Source: a virus
Virus record (IMG/VR): IMGVR_UViG_3300029893_000037
Location: 1 to 38,416 of that record
Strand: one strand, 5' to 3'
Length of the DNA: 38,416 bases
Both the position numbers and the translations under genes were made by a program. The notes beneath the pieces were generated by a model that was not told where the DNA came from, made no database searches, and worked only from the letters and a program-made list of their open reading frames with translations. Positions 6,100 to 12,026 of this stretch are shown piece after piece (position 1 is the first letter of the stretch; each line of letters opens with the position of its first letter).

Positions 6100-6314
6100 G
6101 CCTTCCGCTTCCGCTTCGCCATGCCATAGGACGGTTCGGCCGAGTAGGTGCAGATCGTCCGGTCGCGGTATTGTTCGCTGGCGATCAGCCGCTCGCCTTG
6201 CGCAGTCGGGCAGATGCGCGCCACTTGTTCGGCCTGGTGCTGTCGCCCGAAGTCGAAAGCCAGCGCAGGAATGCCGAGGATCATCACTGCGGCGAAAACG
6301 ATCCGGTCGGTCAT
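6096..6314 (-). CDS. Small protein with N-terminal membrane segment (72 aa)
   Basis: Begins MTDRIVFAAVMILGIPALAFDFG. The stretch 5-20 is a single hydrophobic segment, either a membrane anchor or a signal peptide cleaved near ALA-F. The rest is soluble, with Cys35 and Cys55 (VARICPTAQGERLI; RDRTICTYSAE) that could form a disulfide if exported, and a basic end (MAKRKRKA). It is linked to both neighbours by 4-nt ATGA overlaps. Function unknown. Confidence 0.7.
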   Translation of the reverse strand: MTDRIVFAAVMILGIPALAFDFGRQHQAEQVARICPTAQGERLIASEQYRDRTICTYSAEPSYGMAKRKRKA

Positions 6315-6475
6315 ACTGCTCTCCGTTCATTGATCGCCAGCGTGTCCAGCAGACGGTCGACTTCGGCGATCCGCTGCCGCGCATCGCTCTCGGCCGCCTT
6401 GTTGCCGGACGCGTGTGCCATGTAGAGGTCAAGCGCCGCGCCGTAGCGCAGGAACAGGTACCAGTAGCGCATCAT
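6311..6475 (-). CDS. Small helical protein (54 aa)
   Basis: The start at 6475 (MMRYWYLFLRYGAALDLYMAH) overlaps the preceding gene's stop as ATGA; a longer frame from 6493 is less likely. An aromatic N-terminal helix is followed by SDARQRIAEVDRLLDTLAINERRAV, a second amphipathic helix. Function unknown. Its stop overlaps the start of the next gene. Confidence 0.65.
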   Translation of the reverse strand: MMRYWYLFLRYGAALDLYMAHASGNKAAESDARQRIAEVDRLLDTLAINERRAV

Positions 6476-6798
6476 TCGCCTCGCTTCCCCCATTCCTTTT
6501 CGGCCATCATTACGATGGCCTGGGTAATGAGGTCGTCAAGCTCGATGGCAGCAACGAGCGTTCCGCCAGCGGCCTTCTTGAGCGTTTCCGCGAACTGCGC
6601 CGGGTTCTGTTCGAGGTACATGCCGAGCGCCTCGGCCAGCTCTTCCGGATCCTTGTAAATCTCGACCACGCGGGCATCCAGGAAGCGCCTGCGCATTTCC
6701 GGCACGGTGTCGTAGAAATCGGGCGGATTCACCGGCCAGTTTGGCGGAGAGGCCAGCGGATTGCAGATCGAGCGCGCGGCGCGGAAAAAGTCGTTCAT
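6472..6798 (-). CDS. Hypothetical early protein (108 aa)
   Basis: The start ATG at 6798 has GGAGAGATCGA upstream and overlaps the stop of the 26-residue gene. The protein begins MNDFFRAARSICNPLASPPNWPVNPPDFYDTVPEMRRRF and continues as helices (KDPEELAEALGMYLEQNPAQFAETLKKA; AAIELDDLITQAIVMMAEKEWGKRGE). No catalytic motif or membrane segment. It is the first sizeable gene of the leftward operon. Function unknown. Confidence 0.72.
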   Translation of the reverse strand: MNDFFRAARSICNPLASPPNWPVNPPDFYDTVPEMRRRFLDARVVEIYKDPEELAEALGMYLEQNPAQFAETLKKAAGGTLVAAIELDDLITQAIVMMAEKEWGKRGE

Positions 6799-6875
6799 TC
6801 GATCTCTCCATCGAACAGCCACCACAGCAGCATTGCGCAGCCGATGGCGATGTTGTCGAGCAGTTTGTCAATCAC
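6795..6875 (-). CDS. Very small membrane-type protein (26 aa)
   Basis: GTG start at 6873-6875 with an excellent ribosome site (AAAGGAGGACGAC). It encodes MIDKLLDNIAIGCAMLLWWLFDGEIE, an amphipathic helix followed by a short hydrophobic segment. The stop overlaps the next ATG by 4 nt, as in the rest of this operon. It may simply be a leader that couples translation. It is the first coding unit after the early promoter. Confidence 0.6.
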   Translation of the reverse strand: MIDKLLDNIAIGCAMLLWWLFDGEIE

Positions 6876-7353
6876 GTCGTCCTCCTTTGTCAATCACCCA
6901 GGGAGCCGGCTCTGTTGCGGCACCGTTCGACCGCAGCGGATTTACGGATTCCGCCAATCGGCGCGGTTTAAGGACAATGCCCGCGCCCCGTCCCTGCTCT
7001 AAGTGCCGTCAAGTGTTTGGCAGCCGTCGCACTTGTCGGCCAGCTATTCATGCCGCTGGCAGGCTCAATCAGCAGTATGGGCAAGCCCCCGGAACAGGGT
7101 GGCGCCCCATTCCTGCACAATTTCAAGCTCTGGCCGGCGCGGTGTCTCTCCGCATGTGCTGTACCGGCTTTCTCGTTACCCATGGGTGCCATCCCATGAG
7201 CCTCGACCGACCTCTGGCGTGTTGCTTGCCTCTACTGCTGACTACTTGTTGCGCCCTACCGGGTGATTCAGGTTTCGAGCGGCCTTATAGCGAAGCTAGT
7301 ACCGGAGGAACCCTGACAGTGCCTTTCGGGGTATTGCTGTAGTGCTTGGGAGT
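6876..7353 (-). other. Long leader of the leftward early operon, no convincing gene
   Basis: About 480 bp lie between promoter 7354-7382 and the first gene. An open frame at 6968-7192 (minus) has no family resemblance or good ribosome site. A perfect stem-loop, CATGGG-TGCCAT-CCCATG, sits at 7181-7198. GCGGATTTACGGATTCCGC at 6937-6955 holds two CGGATT half-sites like those in the operators. In lambda this position carries N and nut sites; I see no arginine-rich N-like protein. Confidence 0.45.
7181..7198. other. Stem-loop in the early leader
   Basis: CATGGG (7181-7186) pairs perfectly with CCCATG (7193-7198) across a six-base loop. There is no T-run after it on either strand, so it is not an intrinsic terminator. 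It may be a processing or antitermination element in the leftward transcript (inference). Confidence 0.35.
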
Positions 7354-7382
7354 ATTAGAATCCGAAAACGGATCCATGTCAA
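7354..7382 (-). promoter_or_regulatory. Leftward early promoter (PL-like) with operator in the spacer
   Basis: On the minus strand TTGACA (7377-7382) and TCTAAT (7354-7359) are separated by exactly 17 bp, a near-consensus sigma-70 promoter. The spacer carries the imperfect palindrome GGATCCGTTTTCGGATTC (7358-7375), which resembles a second palindrome upstream of the repressor gene. A repressor bound there would cover both hexamers. It reads into the bet-exo-dut operon. Confidence 0.75.
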
Positions 7383-7396
7383 GCCGGAAACGGCTT
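7381..7396. other. Stem-loop at the 3' end of the repressor gene
   Basis: AAGCCG and CGGCTT pair across a four-base loop (GAAA on the plus strand). It lies 17 nt past the repressor stop on the minus strand but is not followed by a T-run there, so terminator function is doubtful. It abuts the -35 box of the leftward promoter. Confidence 0.35.
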
Positions 7397-7412
7397 TCAC
7401 GAAAGAAAATTT

Positions 7413-7727
7413 TTAGTCGTGCTTGTTTTCTGCCGTAGACATTGCAGCGCGCAATCTGTCGTACAGGGCTTTTTCTTCTTTTGTGATATTGCTTATGATA
7501 TAGGGATTCCGAGGATCAAGATCGGGAACTAGCAGCATCCATGCTTGCAGATGGAAAGCGCTGGCAATCGCTTGCAGATTGTCAATCCCAATGGCGGACT
7601 GTTTATTGCACGCACGCGCGATCGTGCCTTCTCCGACGCCACAGCGCTTTGCCATCTTGAGGTTGGTTAGCTTGTACTCGTCCTTCAGGCGATTCAGATT
7701 GCCGGCCACAACAGATTTGATATCCAT
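7413..7727 (-). CDS. CI-like HTH repressor (104 aa)
   Basis: The ATG at 7727 (MDIKSVVAGNLNRLKDEY) is preferred over one at 7802, because the latter would put the operator palindrome and most of the control region inside the gene; neither has a strong ribosome site. Residues 5-65 are an XRE/CI-type helix-turn-helix: LTNLKMAKRCGVGEGTIARACNKQSAIGIDNLQAIASAF. The remaining 40 residues (QAWMLLVPDLDPRNPYIISNITKEEKALYDRLRAAM) form a short C-terminal arm. There is no S24 protease domain, so it is not a RecA-cleavable LexA/CI type. It is divergent from the Cro-like gene and probably holds the lysogenic state by binding 7358-7375 and 7750-7767. Confidence 0.85.
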   Translation of the reverse strand: MDIKSVVAGNLNRLKDEYKLTNLKMAKRCGVGEGTIARACNKQSAIGIDNLQAIASAFHLQAWMLLVPDLDPRNPYIISNITKEEKALYDRLRAAMSTAENKHD

Positions 7728-7749
7728 GTAGCCAGTTTGCAAAAGAAGT

Positions 7750-7767
7750 GAATCCGAAGGTGGATTA
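7750..7767. promoter_or_regulatory. Operator-like palindrome between the two regulators
   Basis: AATCC-GAAGGT-GGATT is an inverted repeat with the same arm sequence and 16-bp overall spacing as AATCC-GAAAAC-GGATC in the leftward promoter. Its position between the divergent HTH genes suits autoregulation and control of the rightward promoter. Confidence 0.6.
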
Positions 7768-7770
7768 ACG

Positions 7771-7799
7771 TTCTTGCAATGAAGCAGTTTACGTATTAT
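7771..7799 (+). promoter_or_regulatory. Possible rightward early promoter (PR-like)
   Basis: TATTAT (7794-7799) is a fair -10 box, and TTCTTG (7771-7776) stands 17 bp upstream as a poor -35 box. The transcript would start only a few bases before the Cro-like ATG at 7811, giving a very short leader. The weak -35 box contrasts with the strong leftward promoter. Confidence 0.35.
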
Positions 7800-7810
7800 C
7801 ATGTTTCACC

Positions 7811-8071
7811 ATGAACCTAGCAAACGACATTCGCGCACGGCTCAAGCCCATGAGCTACGAGGAACGGGATGCAGTAGCCAAGGCTACTGGAGTGCCGTTT
7901 TCCACGGTGCAAAAGATCGCCATTGGCCAGACTGAGGATCCTCGCGTTTCGACCGTGGAAGCACTGGCCAAGTATTTCGGCATGACGCTTGAAATCGCGC
8001 CAATGCAGAAAGCCGCCTCGCGCCAATGCAGAAAGCCGCCGCTCGCGATACGGCAAAGGCAGCCTAAATGA
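7811..8071 (+). CDS. Cro-like HTH protein with a frameshifted C-terminus (86 aa)
   Basis: First gene of the rightward operon, and a likely antagonist of the repressor. Residues 15-60 are helix-turn-helix: YEERDAVAKATGVPFSTVQKIAIGQTEDPRVSTVEALAKYFG. The last 20 residues are altered by a 23-bp tandem duplication (7995-8040). Without it the frame would end APMQKAAARDTAKAA at a TAA a few bases earlier; with it the protein ends QCRKPPLAIRQRQPK. The DNA-binding part is intact. A strong terminator follows at 8111-8141. Confidence 0.85.
   Translation: MNLANDIRARLKPMSYEERDAVAKATGVPFSTVQKIAIGQTEDPRVSTVEALAKYFGMTLEIAPMQKAASRQCRKPPLAIRQRQPK
7995..8040 (+). repeat. 23-bp perfect tandem duplication
   Basis: Bases 7995-8017 and 8018-8040 are identical (TCGCGCCAATGCAGAAAGCC plus GCC). 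Because 23 is not a multiple of three, the second copy shifts the reading frame of the Cro-like gene. Confidence 0.95.
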
Positions 8072-8110
8072 AATACTCCTCCCCCAGATGCGTCAGCACC
8101 TTTTGCCGGC

Positions 8111-8141
8111 AGCCCGCAAGGGTTCGCGGGCTTTTCTTTTT
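8111..8141 (+). terminator. Rho-independent terminator after the Cro-like gene
   Basis: AGCCCGC pairs with GCGGGCT across an eight-base loop, followed by TTTTCTTTTT. A textbook intrinsic terminator in the rightward direction. Downstream early genes may need antitermination or their own promoter. Confidence 0.85.
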
Positions 8142-8438
8142 CTACTGGCGGCAGTTGCGGATATCCGTATCCATCATGCGTTTGTCGACATCCGCTATGG
8201 TCTGTGCGTTGGCCTGCTGGATTTCGCGCGCCATGTCCATGCAGAGTTTGAATCCAGCATCGTTCGAGCCGAATTCGATGGCCATGGCCTTGCACTCGAA
8301 GAATGCCCGCGCGGTATCGGCCGACGCTTCTTTCCGCGTGGCCTCCAGCTGCTTGAGCTTGTCTGCGCACGTTGCTTGCCCGCATGCGGACAGCGGCAAC
8401 AAGAGGATCACGGCAATTACACCAATTGGCTTGTTCAT
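8142..8438 (-). CDS. Small secreted lipoprotein (98 aa)
   Basis: The start at 8438 has AGGAGCCTCAATCG upstream. MNKPIGVIAVILLLPLSACGQ is a lipoprotein signal with lipobox LSAC (Cys18). The mature part contains ATCADKLKQLEATRKEAS, CKAMAIEFGS, KLCMDMAREI and a C-terminal IRNCRQ; its four further cysteines could form disulfides in the periplasm. It is the only minus-strand gene to the right of the control region and so could be expressed in the lysogen. Such lone lipoproteins in prophages are sometimes superinfection-exclusion factors, but nothing here proves that. Confidence 0.8.
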   Translation of the reverse strand: MNKPIGVIAVILLLPLSACGQATCADKLKQLEATRKEASADTARAFFECKAMAIEFGSNDAGFKLCMDMAREIQQANAQTIADVDKRMMDTDIRNCRQ

Positions 8439-8452
8439 CGATTGAGGCTCCT

Positions 8453-8704
8453 GTGAGTTCTTCATTCTCGCGCAATAACGAAACCTCGCCACTCGGGAAA
8501 TGTACCGCGCCCGTGCCCGGTTTCAAAGTCCCCGAGGAAACCTTCGACGCGATGAACCGCGAGGCCCGCGATGCCGGGATGAGCTTGTCGGAATGGATGC
8601 GGACGCTGTGCATGGTGCGGGTCCATGGGATTGATGTTGTCACCAGCCTACATCGTCAGCGTCTCGAAGTCGTATCAGGAATGGTGAAGGAAAGGAGAGA
8701 TTAA
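8453..8704 (+). CDS. Ribbon-helix-helix type small regulator (83 aa)
   Basis: GTG start at 8453 with GAGG five bases upstream. Residues 20-50 (PGFKVPEETFDAMNREARDAGMSLSEWMRTLCMVRVHG) have the strand-helix-helix pattern of Arc/MetJ proteins: a short basic strand, helix A, the GMS turn and helix B. The first 15 residues are Ser-rich and flexible. It would bind DNA as a dimer. It starts 14 nt from the divergent lipoprotein gene and overlaps the next ATG as TAATG. Confidence 0.72.
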   Translation: MSSSFSRNNETSPLGKCTAPVPGFKVPEETFDAMNREARDAGMSLSEWMRTLCMVRVHGIDVVTSLHRQRLEVVSGMVKERRD

Positions 8705-8931
8705 TGGCCGAGCAGCATGACACGCTCAAGGAGTGCCGCTTCATCACATGGCTTGGGCTTGGTCCGAAGGAAGAACGGTACACCGCCTGTTCCAGGCTGG
8801 ATCTTCTGACGAACTACCACGCTGCATTGCAGCGCCGGGTGAATTGGGACGGCATCGATCGTGTTGTCGTGATGCGCCACATCACCCAGGAAATCGAGCG
8901 AGAGCAGATGCTTTCAAAGGATCGAGGGTAA
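8704..8931 (+). CDS. Hypothetical protein (75 aa)
   Basis: Starts MAEQHDTLKECRFITWLGLGPKEERYTACSRLDLLTNYH and ends in a charged helix (RHITQEIEREQMLSKDRG). The TAATG overlap with the preceding gene indicates coupling. Two cysteines are unpaired. No family recognised. Confidence 0.7.
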   Translation: MAEQHDTLKECRFITWLGLGPKEERYTACSRLDLLTNYHAALQRRVNWDGIDRVVVMRHITQEIEREQMLSKDRG

Positions 8932-8935
8932 AGCG

Positions 8936-9244
8936 ATGCAAGGCCAGCAGATCAGTATCGATTTCAGCGCCGCCACGCATGCTCGGCGCACGGATCCGGA
9001 AACCAGCAAGCAGGCCGCCGCACGGGTGCGCGAGTTTGCGTCCGGCCAGTGTGCGGAGATTCTTGTCCTGCTGCGCCGCTATGGCGCCATGACGCCGGAA
9101 ATGATCGCGGCCAAGATGGGGATCGATGCCTATGCGGTGAGGAAGCGCTTGCCTGAACTTGAGCGCAGTGGCATGGCCCGGCCCAATGGGATGACCGCGC
9201 CGACGATCAGCGGCAGAAGCCAGCGGGTTTGGGAGGCGGTGTGA
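8936..9244 (+). CDS. Winged-helix protein (102 aa)
   Basis: Residues 15-35 (HARRTDPETSKQAAARVREF) carry the RxTDPxTSxxAA motif seen in many phage proteins that end in a winged helix. Residues 40-100 form the wHTH: AEILVLLRRYGAMTPEMIAAKMGIDAYAVRKRLPELERSGMARPNG, then a wing and SGRSQRVWEAV. Probably DNA-binding; target unknown. It begins 4 nt after the previous gene, and the next small gene overlaps it by 4 nt as GTGTGA. Confidence 0.8.
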   Translation: MQGQQISIDFSAATHARRTDPETSKQAAARVREFASGQCAEILVLLRRYGAMTPEMIAAKMGIDAYAVRKRLPELERSGMARPNGMTAPTISGRSQRVWEAV

Positions 9245-9336
9245 AAACGATCAACCGGACAACGGGATTGCAACCCGGCGCGGCTTCGCCTATCGGCCGC
9301 GTGTCCGACCATCTTCACCTGATGGGCGGGAGATAG
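9241..9336 (+). CDS. Possible small gene (31 aa)
   Basis: GTG start inside the preceding stop, with GGGAGG four bases upstream. It encodes MKTINRTTGLQPGAASPIGRVSDHLHLMGGR. Length, ribosome site and overlap agree with the coupled small-gene style of this phage, but there is no homology to support it. Otherwise the 96-bp gap is non-coding. Confidence 0.4.
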   Translation: MKTINRTTGLQPGAASPIGRVSDHLHLMGGR

Positions 9337-9340
9337 GCAA

Positions 9341-9895
9341 GTGGCTGAAAAGCGAAAGCAAATTAGCAAACGAGTCCGCTTCGAGGTGTTCAAGCGGGAT
9401 GGGTTCAAGTGCCAGTATTGCGGATCAGTACCGTCACAAAGGGTTCTCCATGTCGACCATATCGTTGCGGTTGCCAACGGAGGGAACAACGGGATGGACA
9501 ACCTGATTACATCATGCGAATCCTGCAACCTCGGGAAAAGCGCGATTCCACTGACCTCAATTCCAGAAAGCCTTAGAGATAAGGCTATCCGAATCAGGGA
9601 GCAGGAGGAACAGATCAAGGGCTACGCAAAGGCAATGGACGAAAAACGGGAGCGCCAAGAGTGGGAAATGTGGCGCGTTGCTGATGCCCTTGATCAAGGT
9701 AGCCCGGAAAGTGGAATGCTTAAAACCAGGTTGCAGAGTATCAAGACGTTCCTATCTCGCCTTGACTACTACGAGGTTCTGGAGGCGGCAGAAAGAACTT
9801 CAAACATGAAGGGCCGGCTTACTGACTACTCATTCCGGTACTTCTGCGGAATCTGCTGGGCAAAGATTAAAGAGGCAGATAATGGCCCGCGCTAG
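9341..9895 (+). CDS. HNH endonuclease (184 aa)
   Basis: The HNH fold spans residues 12-67: RFEVFKRDGFKCQYCG (Cys24, Cys27), LHVDHIVAVANGG (His40), MDNLITSCESCNLGKS (Asn54, Cys59, Cys62). The cysteine pairs hold a structural zinc and His40 is the catalytic histidine of the betabeta-alpha-metal motif. The C-terminal 110 residues are helical (QEEQIKGYAKAMDEKRERQEWEMW) and probably bind DNA. It may be a free-standing homing-type nuclease inserted beside the replication gene, which it overlaps by 14 nt, or a packaging or replication helper. Its DNA looks AT-richer than the flanking genes, which fits recent arrival. GTG start with GGGAG upstream. Confidence 0.9.
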   Translation: MAEKRKQISKRVRFEVFKRDGFKCQYCGSVPSQRVLHVDHIVAVANGGNNGMDNLITSCESCNLGKSAIPLTSIPESLRDKAIRIREQEEQIKGYAKAMDEKRERQEWEMWRVADALDQGSPESGMLKTRLQSIKTFLSRLDYYEVLEAAERTSNMKGRLTDYSFRYFCGICWAKIKEADNGPR

Positions 9896-10730
9896 GAACA
9901 TAAAGCCAGGTTTCTTCCGCAACGCAGAGTTGGTTGAGCTTCCCACTGAAACCCGCCTTCTGTTCATAGGACTTTGGACGATCGCAGACAGGGAAGGGCG
10001 ACTTCAAGATCGCCCAAAGCAAATCAAGATGGAAATCTACCCTGCTGATTCTTTTGATATTGAAGCAATGCTTCTGCAGCTACATGAAGCCGGGTTGATT
10101 CTTCGGTACGAAGTTGATGGGAATCGGTACATACAAGTAGTCAACTTCACCAAACACCAGTACCCACACCGCGACGAAAAGCCAAGCACCATACCAGCAC
10201 CATACAAACACCATGTTGGCACCATGTTGGATGTAGGTAGGGACGAATCCAACCCGGCTGATATCCTGAATCCTGAATCCTATAACCTGAATCCTGATCC
10301 CCAGACTAAAACCTCTAGCGCTGACGCGCCGAGTTTGCCCGACGAGCCGGAAGGTTTTGAAGAGGCATGGGCGCACTACCCGCAACGTCCAGGTCGAAGC
10401 AAAGTAGATGCGCTACGGGCATGGAAAGCGAGAGTCAAGGAAGGCGTTGATCCTGCTGCGCTGATCGACGGAGTAAGGCGCTACGCGGCCTACTGTCGCG
10501 GGACGAATACCGAACCTCAGTTCGTCAAGCAGCCGGCGACTTTCTTCGGCCCAGGGCAGCACTACCTGTCCGACTGGACTATCCCGGCCGCAAGGGCATC
10601 GCCTCGCCAATCGCAAGCAGCAGAGCGTGAGCAGGTATCGATGATCTTGACTGGCAGGGGAAGGGGAAATGAACAACGAAGTGGCGGCAACGAGCGGGAC
10701 ATTACCGGGGAAGTTGTCCGTGTTGCCTGA
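9882..10730 (+). CDS. O-like replication initiation protein (282 aa)
   Basis: Residues 1-95 (MARARNIKPGFFRNAELVELPTETRLLFIGLWTIADREGRLQDRPKQIKMEIYP ... GNRYIQVVNFTKHQYPHRDEKP) form the winged-helix N-terminal domain of phage replisome organisers. A flexible middle (100-150) encodes two sets of short DNA repeats, like the lambda origin inside gene O. Residues 150-235 (FEEAWAHYPQRPGRSKVDALRAWKARVKEGVDPAALIDGVRRYAAYCRG ... FVKQPATFFG) form a helical C-terminal domain common in these proteins. Its job is to bind the origin and recruit the helicase loader encoded next. It overlaps the HNH gene before it and the P-like gene after it. Confidence 0.87.
   Translation: MARARNIKPGFFRNAELVELPTETRLLFIGLWTIADREGRLQDRPKQIKMEIYPADSFDIEAMLLQLHEAGLILRYEVDGNRYIQVVNFTKHQYPHRDEKPSTIPAPYKHHVGTMLDVGRDESNPADILNPESYNLNPDPQTKTSSADAPSLPDEPEGFEEAWAHYPQRPGRSKVDALRAWKARVKEGVDPAALIDGVRRYAAYCRGTNTEPQFVKQPATFFGPGQHYLSDWTIPAARASPRQSQAAEREQVSMILTGRGRGNEQRSGGNERDITGEVVRVA
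10187..10230 (+). repeat. Four 11-bp iteron-like direct repeats in the replication gene
   Basis: CACCATACCAG, CACCATACAAA, CACCATGTTGG, CACCATGTTGG, head to tail without gaps. As 11 is not a multiple of three the protein does not repeat, so the repetition lies at DNA level. Likely initiator binding sites. Confidence 0.7.
10264..10298 (+). repeat. Five 7-bp direct repeats, probable origin element
   Basis: TCCTGAA, TCCTGAA, TCCTATA, ACCTGAA, TCCTGAT in perfect phase, 33 bp after the 11-bp repeats, followed by an A-rich stretch (CAGACTAAAACCTCTAG). It resembles an unwinding or binding region of an origin placed inside the initiator gene. Confidence 0.6.
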
Positions 10731-11079
10731 ACCTTGGATCGACAGAATCTTTGGACGCATGGAGGCGCTTTATGGATCGCTGTTCCTTGAGCGGTGGCGT
10801 GGCACGCGGCTTGCCGAAGTCAAGGCGGTGTGGGCGTCAGAGCTTTCGAGCTTCACGGACAACCCGGAGTGTTTTGGCCTGGCGCTCAAGGCGCTGCTTG
10901 ATGAATGCAGGTTCCCGCCGACGCTGCCCGAGTTCGTCGCCTTGTGCCGCAAGCATTACCGGCGCCCGACCGAGGCCGTTGCTGTCCTCGAACACAAGCT
11001 GACGGCAGAAGATGTCGAGCGCAACCGGGCGCGGGCCAAGGATCTCGTTGAAAAGCTCGGGCGGAGGCTGGCCACATGA
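10669..11079 (+). CDS. P-like replication protein, helicase loader (136 aa)
   Basis: Expected to deliver the host DnaB helicase to the origin-bound initiator. The pattern fits phage replication protein P: PEPWIDRIFGRMEALYGSLFLERW, VKAVWASELSSFTDNPECFGLALKALLDECRFPPTLPEFVALCRKHYRR (50-100). The FPPTLPEFVALCR block is the most typical part. It is shorter than lambda P (233), which is common for this family outside lambda. The start ATG lies 62 nt inside the O-like gene; AGGGGAAGGGGAA upstream serves as ribosome site. It ends with a helical tail (RARAKDLVEKLGRRLAT). Confidence 0.85.
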   Translation: MNNEVAATSGTLPGKLSVLPEPWIDRIFGRMEALYGSLFLERWRGTRLAEVKAVWASELSSFTDNPECFGLALKALLDECRFPPTLPEFVALCRKHYRRPTEAVAVLEHKLTAEDVERNRARAKDLVEKLGRRLAT

Positions 11080-11285
11080 AAACTTGCGCGTGCGGCGGCG
11101 ATCTTCTCCGGCATGGCGTGACGCACTACGCCAGCGATCCTTCAATCGTAGGCGTTCGCTACAAGTGCCGCGAGTGCGAAAAGACGTTCACGCAGCGCAT
11201 GGAGTCAGACGAGCATAAAGGGGCGTTGTTTTTCAATTCGACCGGGGGGCGCCCGCATCGCAAGGACTGGAGGATGTCGGCGTGA
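11076..11285 (+). CDS. Zinc-ribbon protein (69 aa)
   Basis: CACGG near the start (Cys4, Cys6) and YKCRECEKTFTQRM (Cys31, Cys34) make a zinc-ribbon knuckle pair like the zinc-binding part of transposase or transcription-factor proteins. The rest is basic (GGRPHRKDWRMSA). It overlaps both neighbours by 4 nt. Probably nucleic-acid binding; role unknown. Confidence 0.7.
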   Translation: MKTCACGGDLLRHGVTHYASDPSIVGVRYKCRECEKTFTQRMESDEHKGALFFNSTGGRPHRKDWRMSA

Positions 11286-11488
11286 CCGTCCAGTGCATCG
11301 CCTGTTCATCGTTCAGCTTCCGCCGCGCGCATCCGGAAATGGCGCAAAACGGGTTTGGCCATTGCCAGCACCGGGAGAAGTTCATCGCGCACCTGGCCAC
11401 TTCGGAGCGGGAGTGCGACAAGTTCCGGCCCGAGCAGGACGATGTGGTGAAGGATCGCCGGGAATGGCTGGCGCGGAGGAAGGGTTGA
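11282..11488 (+). CDS. Small Cys-rich phage protein (68 aa)
   Basis: GTG start (GTGA overlap). CIACSSFSFRRAHPEMAQNGFGHC and a later ECDKFRP place four cysteines and a histidine as in a small zinc finger. This pattern (CxxCxxFxLRxxxxMAxxGxGxC) recurs in early genes of temperate phages near ninB. Function unknown. Confidence 0.72.
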   Translation: MTVQCIACSSFSFRRAHPEMAQNGFGHCQHREKFIAHLATSERECDKFRPEQDDVVKDRREWLARRKG

Positions 11489-11904
11489 TGGGCGAGAAGA
11501 GAACCTTCCGGCTGGTCAACATCGACGTGCGCCGCCGTGCCGCCGCCTACCTGATGGACGTTCCGGAGGGTTACGTCGTGACGGTGCAGGAACCGAATCG
11601 AACCTTGGAGCAGAACGCCGCGCTGCATGCGGCGATCACCGACATCGCCAAGCAGGTCAAGTGGCACGGCGAGCAGATGGACATCGAGGACTGGAAGCGC
11701 TTGCTCACGGCGGCTTGGGCGCGCGCCGAGCGCGAGCCGGTGAAACTGGTCCCGGCGCTCGACGGGCATGGCTTCGATGTTCTGTACCGCCGCACCAGCC
11801 GGATGTCGAAGCGGGAAGTGTCGAGCCTGCTCGACTACCTGCACGCTTGGGGTACGGAGCAGGGGGTCAAGTGGTCGGATGTTCCGTATCGGGAGGCCGC
11901 GTGA
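11488..11904 (+). CDS. ninB: NinB-like recombination protein (138 aa)
   Basis: In lambda, NinB (Orf) assists RecF-pathway-type recombination by binding single-stranded DNA and SSB. The diagnostic block is present: TVQEPNRTLEQNAALHAAITDIAKQVKWHGEQMDIEDWKRLLTAAW (30-75), then LVPALDGHGFDVLYRRTSRMSKREVSSLLDYLHAWGTEQGVKW. Length matches lambda NinB (146). The ATG at 11488 overlaps the preceding TGA; a longer open frame upstream is in an overlapping gene and is ignored. Confidence 0.92.
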   Translation: MGEKRTFRLVNIDVRRRAAAYLMDVPEGYVVTVQEPNRTLEQNAALHAAITDIAKQVKWHGEQMDIEDWKRLLTAAWARAEREPVKLVPALDGHGFDVLYRRTSRMSKREVSSLLDYLHAWGTEQGVKWSDVPYREAA

Positions 11905-12026
11905 AACGCGCAAGGATAACCAAACAGCAGGCGCACCGCAGGGCGTGGCGGTCGTTGTGGCGGCTACGTGGCTGGCTGAGTGGCAAGCGATGGAAGGACT
12001 ACAAACTGATGAGGCGTGCCGCATGA
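11901..12026 (+). CDS. Small basic protein (41 aa)
   Basis: GTG start overlapping the ninB stop, with GGAGG upstream. The product MKRARITKQQAHRRAWRSLWRLRGWLSGKRWKDYKLMRRAA is nearly half Arg, Lys and Trp, so it probably binds nucleic acid. Stop and next start overlap as ATGA. Confidence 0.6.
   Translation: MKRARITKQQAHRRAWRSLWRLRGWLSGKRWKDYKLMRRAA

Noticed and set aside
6968-7192. 74-codon minus-strand frame in the early leader as an N-like antiterminator
   Set aside because: No arginine-rich N-terminal motif, no good ribosome site and irregular composition; kept only as part of the leader description.
6761-7342. Plus-strand frame across the early leader with CSKC-type cysteines, considered as an HNH or zinc protein
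   Set aside because: Cysteine spacing does not continue into an HNH core and the frame crosses coding and promoter regions of the other strand.
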